This document shows positions 55,077 through 64,000 of a stretch of DNA of 64,000 nt, piece by piece. Positions within the stretch are counted from its first letter, which is position 1, and each line of letters starts with the position of its first letter. The DNA lies in the NCBI GenBank assembly GCA_024741835.1, contig JAENRP010000124.1:1-64000 (forward strand), read 5' to 3'. Both the position numbers and the translations under genes were made by a program. Below the pieces are notes generated by a model that was not told the origin of the DNA, searched no databases, and saw nothing but the letters and a program-made list of their open reading frames with translations. Source of the stretch: Diplocarpon mali (taxonomy: Eukaryota; Ascomycota; Leotiomycetes; Helotiales; Drepanopezizaceae).

Positions 55077-56909
55077 ATGATTCTCCCCCGCCCACGCACT
55101 TTCTTCGCCAGGTGCCTAAACACCATTGGAGTCCCATCCAGAGTCACTTTCACCCTCACCAGAGCCTTCTTTTCATGCCATCACATGAAACGCAAGCGAT
55201 CAGTTCTCGAGGAGCTTCGTCCGGTGAAGATTTCTAGGTGCGGGATGGCGACAGTAAAAATCACGCTAACTCGACAGGAGTCTCAGTTGAGGAACCTTCT
55301 GCTCGATGTTGCTCGCTACATTGACGAGTCCAAGGAGATCAAAGAGAAGATCGAGCTTCGATTTGCAGGTGGATGGGTCCGGGATAAGCTTCTTGGCATT
55401 CCAAGTAATGATATCGATACGGCGATCAATGCTATGACCGGTCATGCTTTCAGTACCAAGATGCGAGAGTATCTAACGGATAAGGGTAACCAGAGGAAGC
55501 ACGGTTTCGGTGCCGGTGGCCTGGGCAACCTTCACAAGATTTCTGCAAACCCGGAAAAGTCCAAACATCTCGAGACCGTAACTACGAAGATTTATGGCTT
55601 CGATGTCGATTTCGTCAATTTACGGAAGGAGACCTATTTAGATGACAGCCGGAATCCTCAGATGGAGTTTGGTACTGCGGAAGAGGATGCTTTGAGACGA
55701 GATGCTACTATCAATGCGCTCTTCTACAACCTCCATACCGATTTGGTGGAAGACTTCACGTCTGGTCTGGAGGATCTTACTACACGCCGCATCAGGACCC
55801 CTCTCGAGCCCAAGACTACGTTCACGGATGACCCGCTGCGTGTCTTGAGGTTGATTCGATTTTCGAGCCGGTTAGATTTCACTATTGATCCTGCGTCTGA
55901 AGCTGCTATGAGCGATCCTGCTGTCATGACAGCTCTGAACTCCAAGATTAGTCGGGAGCGGGTTGGTGCTGAGCTCGAGAAGATGCTTAGTAAAGGTCAG
56001 TCACTCAGTAAACTTCTGTTCAAAAAGCTCTTCTAATCCAAATGTAGGCCGAGATCCCAAAGGCTCTTTGAATCTGATCGATAGACTTGGACTCTATTCG
56101 ACAATCTTCAGCGATCCTAAGACTGAAGGAGCTTTTACCCCAGATACTAAAGACTGGCACATCGCTTATGAGTTCTTAGCGGAACTCAAATCCAACGAGA
56201 AACTAGGAGTCATCTATGAAAGTCTCTTTCCGGAGAATTTGGATGACGTAAAGTACATAAGCTGGGTCTTAGCATCTCTCACGCCCTGGTCTCAATCTCC
56301 ACTACCTCAGCCTCCTGCTGGTAGCTTCAAGGTGCCTTTACCGCTTGGAACGAGAGTCGCCAGAGAAGGCTTGAAATTGCCGTCCAAGATCTGCGATGCG
56401 ATCACAGGGGCTTTTAGACATCGGGAGCAGATTACCGAGCTCAAGGAGGCGATTGTGCGGAAGGATGATTACACCAACGACCCGGCCATTGTAGGCATGA
56501 CTATCCGCCGATGGAACTCTCAAGGCGGATACTGGCGTCTTCAGGCTTTGTTCGCGATTCTAGTCGACGCTCTGAATAGTGACACAGGATGTAAGTCATA
56601 CCTCTCAACATTATCCATTTCTACGCTAACGTCAAAGAAGCATTCAGTGCCATAGTCAGCGATTGGGCAGAGTTCATTACTCACTTGAACAGGATGAAAA
56701 TTATGGACGCAGCTAGTGTGAAGAGCATCATTGATGGGAAGCAACTGTGCAAGGAACTCGGTGGCATTAAGCCTGGTGTTTGGATGAAACCGGCTTTAGA
56801 CGTAGTGATGGAGTGGCAGCTTCGAAATCCCGGCGTGGAGGACTATCAGGAAGCCATTCAGGGGTTGAAGAGACGCAGAGAGGAATTGCAGATTCCGATG
56901 CCGCAATAG
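55077..56909 (+). CDS. CCA1: CCA-adding tRNA nucleotidyltransferase
   Basis: Exons 55077-55995, 56048-56590 and 56641-56909 join in phase to 576 residues from the first start. It adds the CCA end to tRNA 3' termini. Family signature: LRFAGGWVRDKLLG, SNDIDTAIN (the catalytic Asp pair), then EEDALRRDATINALFYN, EDFTSGLEDL, FTDDPLRVLRLIRFSSRLDF. Residues 1-36 (ILPRPRTFFARC, RVTFTLTRAFFSCHH) are Arg/Ser/Phe-rich without acids and look like a mitochondrial presequence; the next Met (55185, MKRKRS) would give a 540-residue cytosolic/nuclear form. Yeast CCA1 uses the same kind of alternative starts (family knowledge). The C-terminal half binds tRNA. Confidence 0.94.
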
Positions 56910-57239
56910 ATTTCGCTTAACTTGTACTGCTGCGTACATACACGCTTAGATGAATCCGTCATGGCTATGACTTGTCTTTTGTCTGATCTCCTTGCACATC
57001 TCACTTGATCTCTCACAACCCTGAAGCGTAAACCAACGAATTAGGATCCCCACAGGAATATCAGTTAAATATTATTTCTAATGCCAACCTGAGCCCTCCA
57101 GACCAGCCCAGTTATCTTTCGCCAGCCATTGTGCATTGAGGGAAAGGGGCGAGCTAACGCTCGCTTGCAGCAACCGACAAATCACGGGGTATCTCTGGGA
57201 GTTCCAACACATGCTCCACAACTCAACCCCATAATCAAC
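56910..57239. other. intergenic, no gene
   Basis: Short gap between two genes in the same direction. Nothing recognised. Confidence 0.5.
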
Positions 57240-59074
57240 ATGTTCGCCCAAGCACGCCAATCCGCGAAGGCAGAAATATCGAAAAGCTCCAATGCAGATG
57301 AAATCCCGCAGCTCCCTTCACAATGTAAAGCTCTTTCCCTCGCTACTCGCGCTATTTCTGACAATTGTGTCTGCTAGCCCTGCCTGAAGAGTACTCGATC
57401 GCCCAGCTCGCAGATGAGTGTATCTGTATCGCAGCCCACGAGGATGAACTACAGAACCTTGTTATTGTGAGCAGTTGTCTGTCCAATTCAGAGACGCTGC
57501 CACGTGTAGGCAGCGATGAGGAGCATATCGCCGCCCTCTCATCCTGGCTGTCTCGGGCGATTCTCCCAACTGCAGAATGCATCACCGAAGACGATGCACC
57601 TGAAAGTAGGTCTTGATTTGACCTTTTACTGCAGAAGTCTAAACCTGAGTTACAGATTTATCATTGGAAACTCGCCAACAGTATCTGCATAGTGCTCGGC
57701 AAAAAGCAATCCTCGGCCTCAGAAGCCTGCTCACCATTCTCACCCTCACCACGTCTACCACGTCTTTCCCAGAAAATCAAACTCTCATCTCAATACTTGC
57801 GCACACCTCTCCCCAAGATCCCTGGACAACGCCGCTGTCCCTGTCCCTTGCCTCCTCACTGCTCTCTCTCCCTTCCATCGAGGCCCAAACGTCCTCCCCG
57901 GACTTCATACCGACCCTCCTGCAAACGTTCATCCGGCCGCTCTTCTCCGCCTCCGCACCAGCGACGATCACTACGTCTGGGAGGAAAGCAGCACCAAGTT
58001 CAGCACCACCGAAACGAGTTGATTTCGCGAATGAAAGAGCAGGGAAACCGTGGAGGTATGAGAAGCCGTGGTCGGTTGCAGTGTTGGAATGGGCTCTGAT
58101 ACACATCTCGGTACGTTCTTGCTTACTCTATTCTTCCACGATCGCAAAATAAGAACAAGAGAGTTAACCAATTGATACCATAGAGCGCAGCAACATCTCA
58201 ATCCTGGCCCTTGATCCTCCCACCTCTACTAACCCTCCTCGACTCCCCCTCCCCCTCCCTCCTTCCCCGCGGCCTCCATCTCACAGCTCTTTTCCTCCCG
58301 AAACTCACCGCCTCCCTCCTCTTACAAACAGGTCTCTCCTCCGTCTTTGAAGATGCCATCTTGCCCACGCTCATGCTCCTCCCCTCCACGACGTCTCTAC
58401 CAGATTCTCTGAGGATAGTTGGGGCAGGGTATGAGGCGCTGTGGGCACTTTACGGGGTCAGATTCGACCAGGACTCTACTGTGGATCTCGAGTCAAGATC
58501 GAAGATCAAGGAGAAGAGTCAGAATGAGAAGAGGCGTGAAAGCGAAGTGCAGCGTCTCCAGTTCCTGGACATGGTTCTCCGGAAAGGAATCATGTCCGCA
58601 GCGTTCCACGCCTCTAACCACCCCTCCATCATCACGCTCCTGATAGTGCAGCTCCGCATCGTGGTGCAGAAACAAGGCGTCCACGCCGTGAAACACCTCA
58701 AGGAAATCATCCCGCTCTTGTCGTCTGTCCTGACTGATCCTTTTGGAAACGCACGGATAGAAGGGCTGTTGGAGGCGATGAAGACCCTGAGGGTCGTGGT
58801 GCTGTGTTGTTGGGTGAGGGTTGGTGGGGAGGAGTGGAGGGAGAGTTGTGTGAGGATGTTGGTGCTTTGCTGGAAGGCTGTTGAGGAGGGGGGGCAGGAG
58901 GCAAGAGAAGAGCATACAGTTGCGAAGTTGAAGGGCGAAATCAGGGTTGTGGGACGGTTACTGGTCAAAGCTGTTCAACAGCTGGAGGTAGAAGACTTCA
59001 AGATGGAGCTGGGGCCATTGTTGGATATCGACGGGGCGGTTGGGGAAATTTTTGGATTCGACGACACAGATTGA
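57240..59074 (+). CDS. TTI2: Tel2-interacting protein 2 (Tti2)
   Basis: Exons 57240-57324, 57378-57605, 57656-58110 and 58184-59074 join in phase to 552 residues. Helical throughout: LPEEYSIAQLADECICIAAHE, then QQYLHSARQKAILGLRSLL, WSVAVLEWALIHIS, and in the last exon LLPRGLHLTALFLPKL and GLSSVFEDAILPTLMLLPS, the most diagnostic Tti2 stretch. Tti2 works with Tel2 and Tti1 (TTT) to stabilise PIKK kinases such as TOR, ATM and ATR (family knowledge). The first intron (53 bp) was placed on GTAAAG, a TCTGAC branch-like site and CTAG; without it the frame breaks. The start (MFAQARQS) is the Met nearest the conserved region. Confidence 0.8.
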
Positions 59075-59302
59075 CAAAAGATCAGGACCATCAAATGTCT
59101 AGAACTTCTCGATTTTGGAATCTCCCATGCTACGCCTGGTATCTCATGCTACATATCAAATTCCGAAATCTTCAACCACAACCCGGCCCAGCCCAACGTC
59201 AAGAACGCAACGCCTTCCGTATAACCCTGCCGGCCTACTTACTCCTAGTCGTTTTCTCAAAATAAAATGAAAATCTTTTGCTCCTCTCACATCAAGAGCA
59301 GT

Positions 59303-62300
59303 TCAATCAATTGGCTGCTGCTTGAAAAAGCTCTTCCCCGACAACCACTTCCTATAAGCCTTATATCTCTTCTTCCCCAAGTCCTCCTCAAACACTATCA
59401 ACGGCCGCTCCCCCACTGTCAGAAAATCCCTCATCTCCTCCACTATCGCCCCGTCCTCTTCCTCTTCTCTCTCACCCGCAGCAACAATTCCCACATCTTT
59501 CCAGCTGCCATTCACATAATCCAGGTACTCGGCATCGATCTCAGTCGGTATCTCGTTACTTACAACCAGAGGCAGAGTTTGCGGGTGCGAGATGTAGCGT
59601 GCGTAATCACTTTCTTCTTGAGTGGAGACCGAGGGGTTGAGTGATTCGTGCACCACTTGTGTGAAGGTCCATTGGGCTGCTTTGCTTTTGTCAAGGGGTG
59701 TCAATTTTTGTTTTTGTGGGGAGAGGGTTGAGTGTTGGGTTTCTTTCATGATACTCGGATGGGTATCGGATTTTTCGTGAATTGGTTGCAGCCACCGTTG
59801 GATTGAGATGCGCTTTGTGTTGAGCGTGACACCGGATTTCATAGAAAAATTATCATCGTCGACTATTGTTTCCTCAGAGGGATCGACGATGTTCACTTCT
59901 TTGCGGGTCTTTCGTTCCGGCACGTGTTGGTCGAGTTCAGTGCGTACTTTGAAGGGGGAGAGATCGTAGCGCCCTTCTTGCGTGGGGCGAATGGGAATGT
60001 AGCGGATGGTAGAGTTGAGCTTGCCCATGTAGGAGAAGACTTTGAGGAGAGAGGAGACGGAAAGAGGTTTGTAGTACTCGACCCAGTATTCGTCGAAATA
60101 GGTTAACGGTTTCAGAGACATAGGACCAGGTGGGTCAACGTGTGGAGGAAGTATGCGTTTTTCGAGGAAGGAGGACGTGTACCAGTTGATGTAGCTGCGT
60201 CTGCGTTTGCCCGACCAGGCGCGTGGGTCGGCATGGTGGAGGTAGTAGTCTGTTGCGAGATCCCAGAGCATGGGTTGACCTTGGGTGAAGATGTAGTTTC
60301 CTAGAAAGAGGTTGTATGCCTCTTGACGCTGGCCGTCGAGGAAAGAGTTGTTGTAGTACCGCTTGAAGCTTTCTACCATATCTCGCGAATGGCTAGTCCA
60401 TTGGTTAATTTTCCGATAGGTTTCCATGGTATTTACGAGCTGTGAACCACCGTATTGGATCGCAATGGTATCCCCGTGGTCGTGGTACATGTGTGTGAAG
60501 AGGTTGACTGCATCAGTATCGTAGTCGATGGAAGTGTCGGCGATAATTCCAAGGGCATGAAGCTGATGGCCGAGAGCTCTTTTGCCGATCACGAACTGTG
60601 CAGCATTTGTCCGGTCCAAGCAATCAATACAATTCGTTCTCGCAACGCCATTTTGTACTCTAGGTATGGAAACATTGCCATCTCCGTTATGGAAGAATCC
60701 AGTCGTTGTTACAACCTCTTCAGCAATGTTCTCAAGTGTCCCAATCACATCCTGATCACGACTTTTCGAAGCACGACTCATATCCCATGCCTTGTGGATG
60801 ATTTTCTTGTCCGCTGGAAGGAACTGGTTGAGATATTTTATAGCGTTTGTAAACTCGTGAAGAAGCTTAGATTCTCTGGGTGTCCGCTCTCGAGATTTTA
60901 CCAGGTTTAGAACGTAGACTGGAGCCCCGTATCTTTCAAACAAATTGTCAAAGTGGAGAGCAGCAGCACTGTAGAATGGATCGACAAGATTTAATTCGAT
61001 TGGTGGCTTTGGGGTAACGCCGGTATTGTCTTGTGTCCAGTAAAGAGGTATGCTGCCTCGATGCTGGATGTACGATGTGAAGTTTGGACTGGCAAATAAC
61101 TTACCTCCAGGAGCGTGAAACGAGGTGGTTAGCATCTCCGAGACTATCTGCTCGGTCTCGACATCATTCGCAACATAGCCCTGCTGTTGTTAGCCGAAAA
61201 ATCATCGGAGTAGCTCCAAACATACCAAATCGTTTGCACCTCGCTTCAAGAAACGAGCACCGGCAAAATACCTGGACCGCCTTGCAATGATGGTTATGTA
61301 TACAGTACGACCGTAGATTGAAATTGCTGGAACTGTTAGTCTGGCCACAGCTTAGTATCACGAGACCTACCGGACTGATCGATATAGCCATGGATAACTG
61401 GTATACACCAATCATATGTATTTTTCAAAGCAGCTACCGCGGGTTGCAACAAATAGCTATTCCATACGAACATAGAGTTGTAGCATGTATTGTGAGGATA
61501 GGATACGCCCTTCGCTATTGCCTCTCTTTCAGCCATTATGTTGTGCTGCAGCGTGCGCGTGATATCGTAGGAATAGCTGTAGTGGAACGACTTTGTGAGA
61601 TCCAAGTTACCAAGTATGCCGATGAAGCGCGCTTCTTCAGGATTCCGATGGTCTGGTTTGAAACGGGAGCTGGTTGCAATCGTCAAGGGGACAAGTTCCG
61701 TTTTATCGATCTGATAGACGAAGTGTCCACCGATCATAGCCACTTGGCTTCTCTTGGTTATGACAAGCATGTAATATATCCCGGTGAAACGAATGAAGCC
61801 AAGAATTCCCCATGTCACGAATCGTTGCTTCAGTCCTCCAGTACTCTTATTACCATCATCAATAGCGTTCAGTAACTGGCCCATCTCCTTCTTGGTATAG
61901 ACAATTTCATCTTCAGAAATGTTCAGGCTTCCAGCATCCGCCGTCCGGTCGATTTTCAAGATCCGAAAACGCCTATCCATCACATCTTGACCAACGAAGA
62001 AATACCGGGTGGCAGTCTCGTACAATGTGAACTTGTGCATCTTGCAAACTCCTACCTCTCCCACCTTTTCGTACTCCGCGCCCTTGTTTCTTTTCAGATC
62101 CGGGGTCGGACTAGTGCTTCGCTGGAAGGGCAGTGCTATGGACTCCGCATCGTCCTCGTCTTCCCCTCCAGACGGTGGTCTGTTGGACTGCTCCGGAATC
62201 TGGGGTGGATTGTTATGCAGCGGAGGAAATTTAGGTAGAGACTGGTCGCTGACTTCTGGGTTCTTGAACTCCACAGTCAATGGAGAAGTCATAGCAGAGG

Positions 62301-62421
62301 TCGATCTAGATGTATTGTCGGTGGATATGCTGGTGGCATCACAATGGACGTGGTTACTCGCAGTGTCAACGGGCGGTGGAGAGTGTCCACGCCGAGACGG
62401 ACCATCTTCTTGATCGGCCAT
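59303..62421 (-). CDS. FIG4: polyphosphoinositide phosphatase Fig4 (SAC family)
   Basis: Exons, high to low: 62421-61371, 61326-61226, 61180-59303; 1009 residues. The first ~120 residues are disordered. The SAC domain follows ([46 protein letters not shown]), then [16 protein letters not shown] and the catalytic CX5R loop [12 protein letters not shown], with the Cys near residue 568. It is expected to dephosphorylate PI(3,5)P2 at the vacuole and to act with Vac14 and Fab1 (family knowledge). The C-terminal part contains the [13 protein letters not shown] region and an acidic, variable tail. The acceptor of the second intron could be 3 bp earlier (AACAG/CAG). It converges with TTI2. Confidence 0.95.
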
Positions 62422-62849
62422 TGCGGTAGGGAGCTGATCGTTAATTGATCACCATGCTCGAGCTTGCTGTTCAGATGTCGTTTTGATAGTTGTGGGCAGG
62501 TTGCCTTGAAGTCCTGCGTCTTTCCAGCTCATCGGGGACGTCGGAGGGCGGGGCGGGATGCCAAGGCTAGCGGAAACCCGCCGACTAAGAGCCCTGTGCT
62601 TAGGTAAGTAAGTAGTAAGCAACTCATCAAGGCATATCTGCAAACCCCTGCTTTCCATGTGAAAATTGGGCTGCCATCGTTCGTTTTCTCACCACCGAGG
62701 ATCCGCCAATTGCAATCCCACCACTACCACCCACCCTCTTTTTTCGTTTTCCTTTTTCTTTTGCTTCTTTTCAATCTCCTTGTATTACCAGTATATCCTC
62801 ATGATGTCCCCCCTTTCTGGCTTCCTGTTCTAATGCCTATCACGTCGCC
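62422..62849. promoter_or_regulatory. divergent intergenic region FIG4/J-protein
   Basis: 428 bp between start codons. The plus-strand side has a long pyrimidine-rich tract (about 62730-62780) typical of fungal leaders. No specific factor site was recognised. Confidence 0.45.
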
Positions 62850-63875
62850 ATGTCTGATGACACCCGTCAGACAGAGAGCGCCATCTTCAAACAGAAGGAT
62901 GACATAATTCAGGGTGAGTTCTCCTGGCATGTGACTGCCACGAACTAAAATTGACAAAACCGCAGACGTTCTCCACGAAGAAGATGTACGTACCGGTTGA
63001 GAAAGATGGCTTTCGCAGTACAGGGCTGATTCGGAATAGCTCTACAAAATCCTCGGCGCACCGAGATCTGCTTCCCCTGCAGAATTGCGACGATTTTACC
63101 TTGAAAGATCGAAAATTTGTCATCCCGACAAACCGCCATTCCATGAATTGTCTACGAGGTTAGCCGAAATTCTATGCACATGCTGTTTATGTCGCATCTA
63201 ATAACCTCAAGTGCATTTCAACGACTCGGCTTCGCCTTCGATATCTTGAAGTCCCCCAGTGCAAGGAGGACTTACGATCGAGCCTCAAAGCCAACCTCGT
63301 CCCAACTGCCAGACAAGACAACCTTCCTTGGCGGTGAGCACACATTTCGTAGTGCTGTCGAAGCCATCCTCCACGAGTTTATGACCGGAGATTTTGTTAT
63401 CGTCAAAAGATGGCTCGAATCACTTCACATACAGTATCCCAACCTCGTTAGCGAAGAAGTCGTGATTAATATCGAAAAAAGTTTCATCCGGATCCGAGAG
63501 TTAGTATTGACGACCAGAACATATGCGCTCTTGATATACATCGAATTGGGTAGAATAAACCGGGTCCAAAAACGGCTGATGGGTCTGGGGTATTTTGATG
63601 TCGTTGGACGCGCACGACTTACGATTCACTTAGTCAGAGTTACGCTTGCGGTTCCGATGCGAGTCGATCGAGCTTTGAAAGAAAAAGAAGAAAAGGCCTG
63701 GAGAGCCAAATTTGCGGGATTACAAGCTCGGGGTTCCACTCCTACAGAAACTATGGGAAAGGCTGGAATCCTCAACGACCGGATCAGCAAGGTCTTGGAA
63801 TTTATCGTCGGCACGGCTGGCAAGGATGAAAGCGCAGACGAAGCGTGGAGCGCAAGTCATGGAAAAGTGTCTTAA
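62850..63875 (+). CDS. J-domain (DnaJ-like) protein
   Basis: Exons 62850-62913, 62966-62985, 63040-63158 and 63212-63875 join in phase to 288 residues. After a short start (SDDTRQTESAIF) comes a J domain: LYKILGAPRSASPAELRRFY, the invariant HPD in KICHPDKPP, and AFQRLGFAFDILKSPSARRTYDR. The rest is helical and basic (RSAVEAILHEFMTGDF, LKEKEEKAWRAKFAGLQA), unlike the Gly/Phe or zinc-finger parts of type I/II Hsp40s, so it is a type III J-protein that would recruit an Hsp70 to an unknown client. Exon 2 is only 20 bp, supported by frame and splice sites (CGCAG/AC and GAT/GTACGT). Confidence 0.88.
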
Positions 63876-64000
63876 CGTGGCTTGATATTTGGAGTTGGGG
63901 CAAATGTAGCGCAGCATCGGGATCTCGGAGTCTGGAGTTGAGGTATGAATGGTGGAGAGTCAAGTCAGTTGGACAAGAACTCTCATCGCTTTCATCCTCG
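63876..64000. other. 3' flank, no gene
   Basis: Too short to say more; no gene is seen up to the window edge. Confidence 0.5.

Noticed and set aside
1..64000. tRNA, rRNA, CRISPR array, bacterial-style operon or riboswitch
   Set aside because: None was recognised by eye; tRNA B-box-like GGTTC strings fell in coding or lacked a clover-leaf. A tRNAscan/Infernal run would settle this.

Overview
The window is nuclear DNA of a filamentous ascomycete (Pezizomycotina). This rests on many 44-115 bp introns with internal CTAAC/CTGAT-like branch sites, AT-rich blocks carrying repeat-induced point mutation (RIP) signatures, a large hybrid histidine kinase, a wax-synthase-like MBOAT enzyme, and fungal versions of conserved proteins (Ula1, Hei10, Trs85, Chm7, Tti2, Fig4, Pol32). 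I cannot fix the class or species. Exon boundaries were deduced by hand from GT-AG sites, frame continuity and family conservation.

Layout. 1-2500 is a RIP-degraded retroelement block. 2.5-8.4 kb is GC-rich with microsatellites, a 54-bp tandem repeat and no gene I can name. 8.4-15 kb holds a disordered coiled-coil protein gene and a peroxisomal enoyl-CoA hydratase-like gene whose first intron carries a 63-bp minisatellite, with three satellite-like repeats nearby (about 230 bp x3, 260 bp x2, 77 bp x5). 15.2-31 kb is a normal gene region: coiled-coil protein (-), Hei10-like meiotic RING protein (-), Ula1 (-), ribose-5-phosphate isomerase (+), wax-synthase-like acyltransferase (-) and hybrid histidine kinase (-). 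31-45 kb is a gene-poor accessory island: a secreted DUF3237-like protein (+), an intact gasdermin-like (HET-Q1/RCD-1 type) candidate (-), a broken subtilisin-like serine protease directly upstream of it (-), and other decayed or doubtful fragments. 45-64 kb is dense, conserved housekeeping: GH125 (+), POL32 (-) and RAD18 (+) from one short shared promoter, CHM7 (-), TRS85 (-), CCA1 (+), TTI2 (+), FIG4 (-) and a J-domain protein (+).

The most interesting part is the gasdermin-like gene next to a decayed S8 protease. In known fungal systems (HET-Q1 with HET-Q2) such a pair forms a protease-activated pore-forming cell-death switch; here the candidate executioner is intact and the candidate activator is not. 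Next is the divergent POL32/RAD18 promoter with three ACGCG (MluI cell-cycle box) cores exactly 13 bp apart; both proteins act on PCNA-linked DNA synthesis and damage tolerance. No rRNA, tRNA or CRISPR array was recognised.
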